Assembly: GCA_007922305.1 (NCBI GenBank)
Contig: ML677326.1
Location: forward strand, 50,810,460-50,874,459
Direction: 5' to 3'
DNA: 64,000 nucleotides
Origin: Dermatemys mawii
Taxonomy: Eukaryota; Chordata; Testudines; Dermatemydidae
Shown here: one piece after another, positions 35,791 through 48,269 of the stretch
Position numbering within the stretch: the stretch's first letter is position 1
Layout of the letters: each line of letters begins with the position of its first letter
Translations under genes and position numbers: made by a program
Notes under the pieces: generated by a model
The model's input: only the letters and a program-made list of their open reading frames with translations
Database searches by the model: none
What the model was told of the DNA's origin: nothing

Positions 35791-38329
35791 CAATACATTT
35801 ATGAATGATCGGGAAAAATATATGAAATCATTGCTGGTAAAATGTGTAAATAACATACTTTGGTGGCATGGTAAATCATTAAAGTGAGAACAGAAACCCG
35901 CAGGACCCTACTAGAGACAATCCCCTGGGAGAATGATTCCCCATTCCCTGAAGCTGCTGTTCTTATGTAAGTTGTGGCTGCAGAGACCAAAGGTCATGCT
36001 CCTGTTTTGGAAGGCAGTTTTCTAGACTGCAGGGAGCAGCAGGCTGAATTCAGGACCAGAGTTATGTAATGTTAAATAAAAATAATTAAATGCTTAATGA
36101 AAACTCCGAGCTTCACTGAAAAACAACACACAACCTGCAAACAACCTGATTTGGAAAATGTTGGCACTTTGTTCCTTTAACTAATGAAACATGAGCTGAG
36201 AAAGCATTAATATCTGCAGTGATACCTGCTGAACATTATGAGAAACTATTTTTTGCCTCCCCTGTATTTTGATTCCTTTCTGATTGGTTGTTTTATCCAA
36301 CACCTTCTCACATTCTTTTTTGCTGCAATGTCACTTTCTGTCATCCCCTCTATTCTTAAGTTTCCTCCTATCCTCCACTCTACATTTTGACCTTTCTTTT
36401 CCTTTCCCATGCTCCTGTTAACTCATCCTCTTGCCTTCTGGATCACACTATTTCTCATTGCACATATATCTATTTAAAAAAGGAAAACAAAACATAAACT
36501 CAAAACTCAGGAACTAACCTCAAGTTTGCCATCCATCATCCTGATCCCTCAATTCATGTGTTATACTCTCCTTCCCAGCCTCCCAATGTCTACCTGTCTG
36601 TTTAGAGTGCAAGCTCTTTGGGGGCAGGCACTGTATTATTTTATGTTTAAACAGTCCCTTGCACAATGGGATCCTAATACTGATTTGGAGCTTTAGGGTG
36701 TGACTGGAATAGTACTACTAATGAAATGTCTATAGCCTTGCATTACAAGGCAATGCATCATACCTCATCTTTGCACTAGCCAGTCCTCACAAAACCATAT
36801 ATTAAAGTCAACATGACTTTAATCCCCTGATTTGAGACATATGAGCTTCTTGAAATCATAACACTTGGAACAAAAATAATGATCCACAATTGTTGTAGGT
36901 TGATCCCTAGATGTTTAGAACTTTTAAACAACGCAGCTTGCTATTTCATGAACAATAAATATCCATAATGTGAACTTATCTTTAATACAGTAAGGGGCTG
37001 TATTAAAAGCTCCAAATTAGTGAAACAATGAAAGCCATCACATATTTGGATAAAGAAAATGTTACATATTTTGAAACAGAATATCTGCCTTGCTCTCACT
37101 TTTATAATCTCTTATAGCACTGAAAAAAGCCTGGAGGTGCAGAAGATAAGTTGTTAATGAAATTCTACTTGCAAAAAGTAGCCAATTCCTTGATTTGTCT
37201 CTTCCATAAAATAAGCAGTCATTGACATCAAAAGGTGATTCATGAAGATATCCGTGTACTATGATAGATGTGTGACTTAAGCATCTGCTCACTGCTATTA
37301 TAGGAAGCCAGGTGACCAAAACAAGTGTGAGTTTTGTCTGAAGGCTTAAATTAACAGAAAGGCTATGGCCAGTTGCAAAACCTGCATGCTAGTGTGCATG
37401 TCTGAGAATGAATATGAGATAATAGGTTGTGCTTGTGCTCCTGAAATAGCAATAGCTTGCCACTTCTCTCTGTTGTAGTTAAAGATAGGGAAAGATTTAA
37501 AACTGTGACTTGCCAAGAGGTCATTAACCTTAATTCCCTTGTAAATTATGTTGCTCTCATGAGCAACATAGCTGACATCCTGGAGATTTTCTTCGTAAAC
37601 TTATGTTTTTCATTTTATCTAGCACTGAAAAATACATGTAGTGCCACAAACCTTGTGTAAAATAGTGGCAGGTAGAGTAGAGAAACACAAGAGAATTCAT
37701 GAAGTTTAATGAAGGAGGAAGAGCAAACAACCCATATAGGTCTGACTTTGCTTTGACATTAGTCCATATATTCAATATTTAATCTAAATATTTAATCTAA
37801 ATCTTTTGTTAAATAATTTCATATTACTTGACTGTTGCTTTCACTAGCTATTTCACAGAATTACTCTCTGGGTAAAAATAAAAATAAATCTTACAGACCA
37901 ACTGTTTCTTTTAGGAGCAATCCCATCTCCTTCCCCCATTCCTCTCCTCCTTCACAAATTTTCTTCTATACAAGGGGAGTTGATTGTGGTTCTGTTTGTG
38001 CATCTTATCTAAAGAATAGCAAATCTACCTTTGGTTATCATGGAGAATGAGAGCCTTACATGTGTTAGTTGTTATAAATATTACATACACCTCACTTTAT
38101 CTGTGTGATATTATCCTGCCTGACTGCACAAAGTTAAATCAAAGCAGGCTGTGGGTGGGAGGGAAGAAAGGCATGGGAGGAGGCGAACAGGAAACAAAAT
38201 AGTGACAGAGATAAGCTCCTTAAGGGAACAATGAAGGAGCTATTAATTGGAGAATGGTGCTCTTTGACTCTAACCAGGCTAGCAAGGATTGCTTCTCTCA
38301 GGACTGAGCCTAATATCAAAGGAATATTT
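35791..38329. other. AT-rich noncoding DNA
   Basis: No gene seen. Apart from the repeat tail at 36590-36722, I find no recognisable element. 38140-38330 is somewhat more GC-rich and directly precedes the R2-group tail. Confidence 0.45.
36590..36722 (+). repeat. Old SINE/LINE tail, second copy
   Basis: tttagagtgcaagctctttg, gggcaggcactg, cttgcacaatgggatcctaa and a terminal actactaa run follow the same order as 25187-25292. Family uncertain. Confidence 0.5.
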
Positions 38330-39372
38330 TACTAAAGTTAATGTTTAAAATCAAATTTACACACATTAAGAAAGAAGGTACTGTACACCGGGACGGGCGT
38401 GGGTGAAGGGGATTGCTAGTATCAGTTAGAATAGCGGTGGGCAAACTTTTTGGCCCGAGGGCCACACTGGGCTTCAAAATTGTGCAGAGGGCCGCGTAGG
38501 GAAGGACCCGTCCCCTATTTGACCCCCACCCACTTCCCGCCCCCGACTACCCCCTCAGAACCCCGACCCGTTCAACCCTCCCCACTTGTCCCCCGCTCCA
38601 GAGACCCCCGCACTCTAATTGCCCCCAGGACCCCACCCCATATCTAGCCCCCTGCTATTTGTTCCCTGACTGCGCCCCCCCAGACTCCCCACACCCTAAC
38701 CATCACCCCCGGCCCCCACCACCCAGACCCCCCCCCCCCCGCCCCGCCAAACTGGCTTACCTGATCAGCCGGGCATGGGGCCCCGTGACTCTCAGCGCTC
38801 CGCCTAGGTGCACGTCTTGCAGTGCTCAGCCGGCACCCCGGGCCGGGAGAGCGGGGCCCCGCGGTTTGCCGCAGTCGGTCCGGCCCCCAGCTCGGGGCGC
38901 GGGGCCCCACAGCTTGCTGAGCTTGGCCCAGCATCCCGGCGGGGAGCGCGGGGCCCCGCGACTTTCAGCGCTTGGCCTGGCTCAGGGCGCAGGGCCGCGC
39001 GGCTTGCCGCACTTGGCCCGGTCCCCGGGCCGGAGTTGCGGGGCCGTGCGCCTTGCCGCGCTGTCCCCTGGGCCAGGGCCACTGGCCCACCTCCGAGCCC
39101 AAGCTCGCGGGCCAGATAAAAATGGCCGGTGGGCCACATATGGCCTGCGGGCTGTAGTTTGCCCACGTCTGAGTTAGAAGGTTCACGAGGTACATACAGA
39201 TCACATAACCAGTATAGATCCAGACTGGAGTGTGGGAGTTTGTAAAGTGTCAGTGGATAAATGGGCTCAGGTATAACACCCGTGGTATATATGAAGAGTC
39301 CAAGTCAGTAGTGCTCTAGACAATAAATACATGGGTGGGGTGCATCCCTCGGTTTGTCAGGGAAGGGTGGAA
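38330..39372 (-). mobile_element. R2-group LINE 3' UTR fragment, split by a MITE
   Basis: 38330-38431 plus 39172-39372 align in order with 18147-18440, the 3' UTR of the truncated R2-group LINE. Shared phrases include gatccagactggagtgtggg against gatccagattggggtgtggg, and gggtggggtgcatccctc. None of the coding region is present, so this copy was truncated to about 300 bp. The two halves rejoin exactly when the MITE and one target copy are removed. Confidence 0.8.
38432..39171. mobile_element. CpG-rich hAT-type MITE, nested, 740 bp
   Basis: Left terminus TAGCGGTGGGCAAACT and right terminus AGTTTGCCCACGTCTG are inverted, with perfect 8-bp target duplications agttagaa at 38424-38431 and 39172-39179. 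The edge phrases (ttggcccgagggccacactg, gggccacatatggcctgcgg) match the family of the MITE at 10916-11593. The interior is extremely GC- and CpG-rich, giving several long spurious proline/alanine/arginine frames on both strands. Confidence 0.92.
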
Positions 39373-39667
39373 GTGGTACTAAATCATTAAAAGATCTTGG
39401 GTCTAGAAAAGAAAGTGGGGGTTGAGTGAATTGCTGGAGGCTTCCCAGCAAGCATCAGCAATTTAGCTTCTCTTTCACTGTAACCTGATATGCCAAAAAA
39501 ATCCAAAAGGTAGGCTGTTTCACATGAACAGTCTCTATCTTAAGCACAATCTGATGTTACTTCTGATTATATCTCCCATATTTTCAGTATTCCTGGAGAC
39601 CACACAGGATATTGTAAGACCAGTTGTTTTAATTGCTTTCTTTAACTGCCTTTAATGGCTGCTTCTG

Positions 39668-40470
39668 TCAAGTCAACCTTAGTTCTTTTACTGTCTGGGA
39701 TGCTTCATAGCATTTGATCCCTGACCCTGTGAGAGGCTTTGGGACAGCAGCTATATTGGATACTGTCCCCATGGTCTGATTTTTCACTAGCTGCACTTCC
39801 TGGTCAGTCATATTAATTGCTCTTACCCAGAACTCCCACTCTGGTGCAGCTTGAAACAGTGTTCTGCTACATAACAACCCTGACTGGATATTGATGGCTT
39901 CAAACCCACCTACAGATTTACTGCAGCAGTCTTTTTTCCTTAGGGGTATTATTGCATGATGACCTGAATTTAGCACTTTATTCTGAGCCACCACAGAGAA
40001 CTCTTCCTCTCTGTCAACCTGTAGACATGGTAGAGACACCTCTAAGGCCCCAAGTGCTGTCCCCCAGGGTCTACATTCCCCCTACTCTCATCCAGTAGAG
40101 TTATCACAATATTGTCCAGAGACACGTGTGTTCTATTAACACCCCCAGGAGTTCTTGTGATGCCCTTGGATGAAATCCATTCCCAGTACAACAGCACTAG
40201 AAATACTGCTCACTGCAACACAAGTCCATTTAATATGCAGAGACCCCAAGTTCAGAAGGAACTGGATTTCTCCTTTTGTCTGAAGTGGGTGATAACAGTT
40301 ACCAGTTCAACTGATTTGGTACCAATTTTCATCATTTTCAGCACTGGGTGTTCACCACAGATCAAACTCATTTCAGCTCTTGAGTCAAACATCATTGTGG
40401 TTTTCCAGCTGTTGATGGAGCAAGTCACTGGTATCTGGGCAGTCATTCTAATAGTTGCTATGGTGGTCCT
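39668..40470 (-). pseudogene. Ty3/gypsy protease-linker fragment
   Basis: On the minus strand, IPVTCSINSWKTTMMFDSRAEMSLI (written here only as FDSRAEMSLI for the active site) is a retropepsin-like segment near 40380; the DSG catalytic triplet is DSR. Downstream, in another open stretch, PEWEFWVRAINMTDQEVQL and KNQTMGTV (about 39800) match the conserved region between protease and RT in gypsy pol. There is no RT. Stop codons separate the pieces. It is independent of the gypsy remnant at 21.6-23.7 kb. Confidence 0.6.
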
Positions 40471-40479
40471 ACTGCATCA

Positions 40480-43045
40480 ACAACTAGCAATTAGAGTTCA
40501 CATAGGTAGGACTGAACCGCTGGCTACTGTCTGACCCTCCCACTGCCACTCAGATCAACAACAAAACAACCAGTTCAGATGAGAATAAATATATGGCATC
40601 ACATACTGGTGTAGGTGCCCTCACCAATAACCATTACACTTCTTTTTTTCTAACAGAGTGATCACATATCCACAGTATTAAGAGCTGCAAATGTGTGGAT
40701 TTGCTGGATTATAAACTTCGATAGGTCAGTCAGGCTTGCACTTAAGGTCCAATACAACTCCTTTTCAAATAAGGCTCAAGTACTATTTAGATGGTAGGAA
40801 CCACTGGACAAACCATACACAGAGAAATTCAGAATCTTTATGCAACAATGTGGTCTCTCAATTTAAATTTCATTTGGCTAGGGCTCTTTCATGGCACATT
40901 CATCTTTAAGTGCTCTCTCTTGATCCATCTAAGGATTACTGATTAATGAATTCTCACTTAGCTTTTGAAAACAGTCCCGTGTCTTATTTTTTCCTGCAGA
41001 AGCTCATTCCCATGATCCTCTCTTTTATTTTTTATGGTATTCACCGTACAGTTACCCATGCAAAGAGCTCCCACTGCCTCCGAATCGCTTTGGTGCTGCG
41101 GAATGTAAAAGAACTCCAGATCCAGTTATACTTCCTCTCCACTCAGGATTCTAATTTTCTTTACAATACAAGTGAACCCTCTTTTCTACTCAGTATATAG
41201 GAGACCTGTCATTTTACATAACTGAAACTTGAGGATATTCCCACTTTTAAAAAATAGTAGTAGTTTTGTGGGCTAATACATTCAGAGGCCAAAGGCTAAG
41301 GTGTTCATTAGTCCAGGACATACTATTGTCAAGTAACAGGAAACAAATCAAATTAATTATTATTATTATACTGAAATAGACTTTTCTTCTCATACCTGCA
41401 CAACTCATCTCTCTTGTTGCCAATAAAAATGCCTTACTCTTCTATGCCACTTCCATCTGAGGATTTATAAACTCCTTTGCAAACATTAATGAGGATTAGC
41501 TGCCATGCCCACACTGAGCAATTACTTTACACTAAGTTTATTATTAAATAGTCCTCTCCTCACTCCTCTTATCACGTTCCCCTGTGTTTTCCCTTCCATA
41601 CAAAAACAAGCAGTTTCCCAATGTTTATTTAAGAAAGGAATATGGTATATCTGTGTGTGTGTTTGGGGGCGAGCGAGTGGTGGTGGGGGTCGGTGGAACA
41701 TAGGACATAGAGGCTTCTCATTCCACTGCCACCGTTGTTATTGAAACTAATGGAGGAAGGAGAGTTTTCCAGAAGTAATACTATTACAAAAAATACTCAT
41801 GTGTGTAATGGAGCTTAACCTTTCTAAAGATTGATGGCTAGGTGAGAAACACATTTCTGTGTGTATATAGATATGGAATTTGACAACAACAGTCAATTAG
41901 AGGAAAGAGAACTGCACAATATAATTACTGAAAAACATAGACATAGCCCTTTTGCAAATCCCTGCATTCACACTGGCTAATGGCAAATGAGAGCATAAGG
42001 ATTTGCGTATTGCATAGTTGAGAAATACCTACAGACAATATGCAAATCACACTGTGACAATTAAAGTACAGAAATATGTATATCTCATAAATAAACAAAA
42101 TGATAGGTCAATAACTGTGCAGCATTCTGCGCTCTGGCAATTAAGACAATTTGTTTCAGGACAATCTGTAATAAAAGGTCTAAACTCCATCCGATGACAC
42201 TCGTTTACTAAAGATTTCAAGTGATGTGGGTTCCACTGCTGGTACAGAGCAAAGGCTAGTAGTTTGCATTTTTGTGTCTGGAAATAAAAGTGTGGCTTAT
42301 TTATCCTGAAATAATTAAATTTGTATTACAACAGTAGCAATATCATTGTCCCACAGTTGTTGCCAGCAATCATCAGCTTCTTTCATACATAGCCTCTGCT
42401 CTCTTAGTTTAGCCATTTGGGAATCAGATTATTGCTTTGTAATGCAGCAGGGCAATTATATTACTGCTGTTCTGAAAGACAGAACAGTGTCAGAACATTT
42501 AGAATGTAGAACTGAAGGGTCAGATTCTCTGCTGCACCTTCCGGAGGTGCTCCACAGAATGCACCGTCCATTGTGGGGTTAAGGGAATAGCAAAAGGAGG
42601 CTGTAAACCACTTTTGTAGCTTCTTGATTGTGAAGAGTTCTGGGCCTCTACCATAAGGTAGGCAACCTAGGATTCTAAGTTACAGCAGTTTCTTTACACT
42701 GCCTCAGGCTTGCAGTACAGCTGCTGTGGCTGTAGCAGTGTGCAATATGGTCCTGCCTTTTGCATATAGTGGGCAGGGCACAGTATACAGCAACCAACAT
42801 CAGCCTAGTGAAGCACTTTCTGTAGAACAATTCTACCCTGGCCATTTGTGGTCTGCTTCTGGCTCCTTTGCAAAAGTCCCTTTAAATTAAAAAAAATAAA
42901 AAAATAAAAAAAATTATCCAAATGGGGAAACGTTACTCCCTATCAGCTGAGTTTCTAGGTCTCAAAGTTAGATTTTACAGCAATATATATATTGTTTCAT
43001 GATATGTCTAGGTCCCTTTGTATTCTATCCCTACTAGAATATTCA
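40480..43045. other. AT-rich noncoding DNA
   Basis: No gene seen. A-rich low-complexity DNA lies at 42886-42915 and a short GT run at about 41652. A frame at 42346-42582 has no domain features. Confidence 0.45.
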
Positions 43046-43049
43046 GCCC

Positions 43050-43436
43050 GCGGCTGCTCTGGGGTTTCCCCCGCTGGCCCCTTGTGAGCTGGGTCCCGCT
43101 GCCTGCCCCACTCAGCCCCTGCTATTAGCCTGGGTTCCCAACACCCAGGCTAGCAGCGGGAGCTGACTCGGGCAGGTGGTGGAACCCCGGCTGGCAAGGG
43201 GCCAGTGGGGAAAATCCCAGAGCGGCGACCGGCTAAGAGATTAGCCCGCCGCTGCTTTGGGGGTTCCCCCTGCTGGCCCCTTGCCAGCCAGGGTCCCCGC
43301 CTGCCCCCCTCAGCGCCTTCACCTAGGCTGGCAGCGGGCTGAGACCCCAGCTGGCAGGACCCTACGGGGAAAACCCCAAAGTGGTGTGGACTGATGCAGA
43401 CTTGGCATGCCACCTCTGAAAGGTTGCCAACCCCTG
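43050..43436. mobile_element. GC-rich MITE-like element of alternating inverted repeats
   Basis: The right terminus CTGAAAGGTTGCCAACCCCTG (inward) is that of the hAT MITE at 28748-29058. The interior holds four related blocks in alternating orientation near 43056-43120, 43185-43228, 43248-43310 and 43345-43390, built around ctggccccttgccagcc and its complement. Blocks two and three form near-complementary arms of about 40 bp around an 18-bp loop. The left terminus is missing, so the element is truncated or rearranged. Confidence 0.6.
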
Positions 43437-43439
43437 GTA

Positions 43440-46400
43440 TAACATATCACATAGCTCCACTGACTTCAATGAAGTACAATGATTTACACCAGCAGCGAAT
43501 CTAGCCCATAACTTGTATATTAAGAATGTCCCTTTAAGAGTACATTTCCATTGAAATCATACTCAACTGGCTCAAGACTAAACAGTGAATCTCAGAGAAG
43601 CACAAAGGAAATTCTACAGCATAAATTCTGCAATTTGTTCATTTAATATGATTTTTGTAATTTTTGTCTTTTGTCTTTTTCTTTTAAACAACTCAGTTGA
43701 TTTACTCAACACTGTTTACACTTATTAGTTTCAGAGTAGAGATTTTTATCCCTCTAAGTCTGCTTTAATGGCCCTTTAGCTGATTAGAAATTTCCTCCAC
43801 TTAAAGACAACAGAATCAGGTCCTTAAACTACTATGTCAGTGTAAGTATTATTCTTCTGTATCAGTTCTACACTTTCCATATAAAGACAAATCCACTTCT
43901 TAAAAACAATGTAGAAGTCAATGATTTCTGTCCAGTTGCATCTCAGTTTAAAATAAAATAAAATTGGGGGATTCCCCATGGCGATAGTTTGCCACAGGGG
44001 AAAAAAGTATTTCTAAAATAACTCACATTCAATTACACAGATCACTTGTGATAGTGGCTTGTCTTGGTGAACCTGAAGTAAAGTCTGCAGTGCTTCAGCC
44101 AGGGAAAATAATGTACAGTATTTCATTCTGAAGATGCACCACATTAGCAGAAGGCAATTGGGGTAGATAGTGAATCTAAACAGCTGTTTATTTTCTAATG
44201 GCACAGAACCTTTTCTTTTTGCTTAGGATTTCTGTGGAGTAGCTTCATAGTAAGTATTGCAGTTTATTTTTAGATACCGAAAAACAACAACAACAAAAAC
44301 CCCACAAAGAACACATTCTCTATTGATTTTTGTCACTGCATTCTATTGCATCATTTTTACCATGTAAGAAACATTAAACATTAAGTTAAGGCATGAGGTA
44401 CTTAATATTACAGTTCAAATATGTGTAGTGTCTTACACATGTTGAGAGACTGAACGGTTAATGTGAGCAACAGTGACATAATCATGGAATTAAGCAGCAG
44501 GCTGCAACTTTTCTTAAACTGTAGCACAAGGGTGGAGTGCTACTGGTTTATTGTGCGTACTCTTATACCAGGTATTTAAGTACTCAAAGGAACTATTCTT
44601 ATGGTAGATCTGGATTATAAATTAGTATGTGGTTATAATCATAAGGACATAAAATTATACATCATTACATTTATGCAAAAAAATCTGTGAAACGCATTTA
44701 TTCAATTTATTTCCTCAAGGCTTTTATAGAATTTGCACGGGGTGAACTGTTTGACTCAAAGTGATATATCTTTGGATTGTGGTGTTTATTTTTCCATCTT
44801 TATATCTGTGAACACTCTGAATGTACCATGCAATGTTAAATCCCAGTACTTTTTCCTAGATAGTCTTAAATCCCATTTTTCCTCCTTTTTTATTTAAGCC
44901 GCTTTAAAATCTGTTTGAGCAGGTTAAAAAAAAACCACTTTAAATTATGAATCTTTCTTGATTATCTCAAAGATTTTTATTTAATATAAATACAAGCCAG
45001 GGGAAATAAGATGTGCCATAATATTATAATATCAAATATGCAATTTGCAATAGCATTCCTTTATTAAAAATGCCAATTATAATTTCACATAAAACGTAAT
45101 TGAGGTCATTACCCTTCTGGCTAGTTATTTCCAAATTCCTTTCTTCTAATAAGATTTGTTATTTTAACATTTTCCACATCAGTGCTTCTTTCACATCTAT
45201 ATACTTACCTATTTAGAAAGATAATAGAAGTTGCCTGTCATTTGGCTGTATCATTGCATTATTAATAGGATAATTATCTATTTAAGTGCTTATCTAGAAA
45301 TGAGTTATTTATATATAAATATGTAAGTATAATATCTATAAATAGATAATTCATTATCATGAGAAAATATTTTGCACTTGCTGAAACATCAGTACATCAA
45401 AACAAGGCCAAACTGACAAGTGAACTTGTAAGATTGTGTCCTTACTGTATGCACAGTCTGTATTTATAATGCTTAAGAAGTATCAGCTAATTTTTCTTAC
45501 AAGTAAATAAACAAATAAACAAACTAATGACTATATTATGTATCACATGATCTAAATGCAACAAAATTTGATCTCCTGTAATGCTTTTCAAACTCGGTGA
45601 ATCAATTACAAGTACCTCACAAAGTTAAATATGGATTGTGCAATCATTATGTAGGCAAACAAAGCAGATAATTATGCACTCCTTGATGATTTTCACAGCC
45701 TTGGACTTGTATTACTGAGAAAAGACATACTGGTCATGACACCAACATTGTTTCTTTTGTACTTTTTAAAGCCTTATGGTATCTTTTACTTCAGTGTAAA
45801 CAATCAGAGTCTGACAGAGGATAGCACAGCTAACTGCTTGGCAAAAGCGCATTGGGTAAGTTTGACAAGGATCTGCCCAGTTGTCAAGTGCATGTGTTCC
45901 AACTCTTTATGTTCTGCTCTTCAGTACCAACCTTTACATATTAAACAAATAGAATGGAGTTTAGCATTTTTGAAACCCAATCATTGTCAGGCAGAAATAA
46001 TTCTAAACTTTCTAACCAAAACATAATTGTGTGTGTACTTGATTCCTATTGTTCATATTGTACATGTATATGGTACACTTGAAAAATCACATTATATGCA
46101 AGTGAATTATATGAAGTGTAGTATTATGGGAATACTGTTCTTGGATACTAAATTAAAGTCATCAATAACACTAACCCAAATTTTGCTAATAGGTATATAA
46201 ATAGATGCAATAGTAATATTAATAATAATTAATAATTACCACACTGATTGTATAGCACTTAATGAAAAGTATTATTATTCAAAAGTTATATTATATTTAT
46301 AATTAATACTGTTCTATTAGGTAAATTACAGTTTATGATTCCCTAATGTCTCAGTGAATTGTACAATTTTTCTAGATTGATTCTAACAAAAATAAATATG

Positions 46401-46486
46401 TTTTACTATAGATCACATTCATGTAGGCAACATTAAGAGGGAATTATTTGTTAATATTGCTACTGCTATCACTAATGATGATAGGA
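43440..46486. other. AT-rich noncoding DNA
   Basis: No gene seen. 43445-43515 (actgacttcaatgaagt, gatttacaccagcag) is an old reptile repeat phrase. 46190-46330 is almost pure A/T. Confidence 0.45.
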
Positions 46487-46757
46487 CGTTCTGGATGAGA
46501 TGAGATGAGATCGATCCAAAGGGCGATTTAGTGGGTCTAGTGAAGACCTGCCAAAATGACTGCAGATCACTCTCCAATTGATCCCTGTACTCCAATGAGA
46601 AGAGTAGGTAAGTTGATGGGAGTTCCTCCCATCAACCCCCGTGATGTACACCCCACAGTAACTCAACCTAAGGTGCACTGACTCCAGCTATGTTATTCAC
46701 ATAGCTGGAGTTGCATAGCGTAGGTTGACTTACCACTGTAGTATAGACATGGCCTCA
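46487..46757. mobile_element. Truncated non-autonomous DNA element
   Basis: Contains the perfect inverted phrase ccagctatg ... catagctgg (46684-46707) and a right end gtagtatagacatggcctca matching turtle MITEs that start 'ggccatgtctacac'. A second inverted pair (gttgatggga / tcccatcaac) lies at about 46613-46637. The left end is missing; the left border has a GATGA run. Confidence 0.5.
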
Positions 46758-47896
46758 GAGAGATACACAACAGATGTATTCCTTATAATATCCTTGATAA
46801 TTCTTCTGGAGCTTAAATAAGGTATGTTCCACAGTGCCTCCCAGTGGCTGTGCAGTATATTACAGTTTAGCATGCAATTACAAAGTATAGAGAGTCTTCA
46901 TTACTACACTATATATAACACTATCCTTTTATCTAGATATCAGTTCACAAGATTGAGGTTTTGTTGTTGCTGTTTGATTGTTTTTCACTAGCAACATACT
47001 TGAATAGACTCATCCTTCAATTTAATCAGATATACAATCCTTTAATTTCTTCCTAATTTACATGGGTTCATTTCCAGACTCTTTCAGCTATTCTAAAATA
47101 ATAACTGAATGTGTCTCCTGGATGAATCTTTACATTGGATGCACAGTCTTTGTGGATGAATAATAACTGAGTAGCCTTTAAGATTTAACTTTAACATTTA
47201 ACTGCCTTTCAATGGTTTCCTACCCTCAACTCGGTATTTGTGAGAAAACTTCCTGTTTTGACTTAGTTTTTTTGGTAGTTTTAACAAACACTTTACCCTT
47301 GAGATTAGGTATGTTTTCTGGCTGAATAGAGTTTGGGAAATTAAAATGAACAGAAATGGGTAAATCCAACATTTCACTGTAGCCAATGCAGTTCATATTG
47401 GATAGCAAGGAACTAATCATCACACTTACCCAACAGTAGTAGGATCTTTACCTTTATTATACATTTCTATTACGGATGGGAGAAAGGGCAGAAGGTGCAG
47501 TATCATTTACAGGCATGGACAAACCTGAAACCACTCCGTCCTTACCCCTGACTTTAACATGGTTCAACAAGTGAAGATAGTGTTAAAAGTCAACTGAAAA
47601 GCGAAAGAAAGTTGGATGTGTGCCTATTTTTGTTTTAGGAAGCCCCCAAAGTGCATTTCAAGAGTTGTTTTTTCCAGCTTCTTCTTGTTGTTGTTTTGCA
47701 ATATATCCACAAGGTTTGTGTTCTGTTTTTGCTGGAGCACTCCCGGAGGATAGAAAACTGCAGTGGAAGATTTATCAGTTATCAAATGATAGGGAGTGAT
47801 AAATCTTTACACAAAGAAGGTTTTTCTTCCAAAGATTCTGTGGTTTATCAACCTCTGTATATCCTCACTGCACCTTAATCTAGAGGTAAGTCTTTC
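46758..47896. other. AT-rich noncoding DNA beside the Harbinger insertion
   Basis: No gene seen. Small frames (47651-47878 and others) have no domain features. Confidence 0.45.
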
Positions 47897-47899
47897 TTA

Positions 47900-47931
47900 G
47901 GGTATGGTTACACTTACAAAATTATAGCGCT
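47900..47931 (+). repeat. Left terminal inverted repeat of the Harbinger element
   Basis: Starts GGGTATGGTTACACTT and ends TATAGCGCT. It pairs with 52236-52266 at roughly three of four positions. More AGCGCT copies follow at 47941 and 48001. Confidence 0.85.
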
Positions 47932-48269
47932 ATTGCTTATAGCGCTCGCCTTATACAGCAATAATAATAGTGCTATTGTATGTCCACACTGAGCTGCTCC
48001 AGCGCTATAGCATGGCCACATTTGCGGCACTTAATACGGCATTAAGAGCAGCGCATTAGGGCAGGTATCCCACAGTACACCTCTTCCTGATCTGGCGCAA
48101 TGGCTTGTGGGAGGGGGGGCGTCACTTGCGGGGCATTCTATATCCTGTTTGAACTACCCATGATGCTTTTTGGCATATCCCAGCAATCCCTGTGTTTCCT
48201 TCCACCTCCGGTGCCATCTTTCAAGGGTTTCAGCAAGGCACGCTCCGTCTTCCATTGTCGAGTGCTGCA

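Noticed and set aside
38450..39177. Long GC-rich open frames (up to 172 codons) and a possible CpG-island promoter
   Set aside because: All lie inside a hAT MITE defined by termini and a perfect target duplication; frames on both strands are compositional.
46190..46330. AT-rich block as an origin or matrix-attachment region
   Set aside because: Base composition alone does not support either call.
48192..48269. Transposase start at the GTG of 48192
   Set aside because: Eukaryotic initiation at GTG is unlikely; the ATG at 48270 gives a normal N-terminus and family-typical length.
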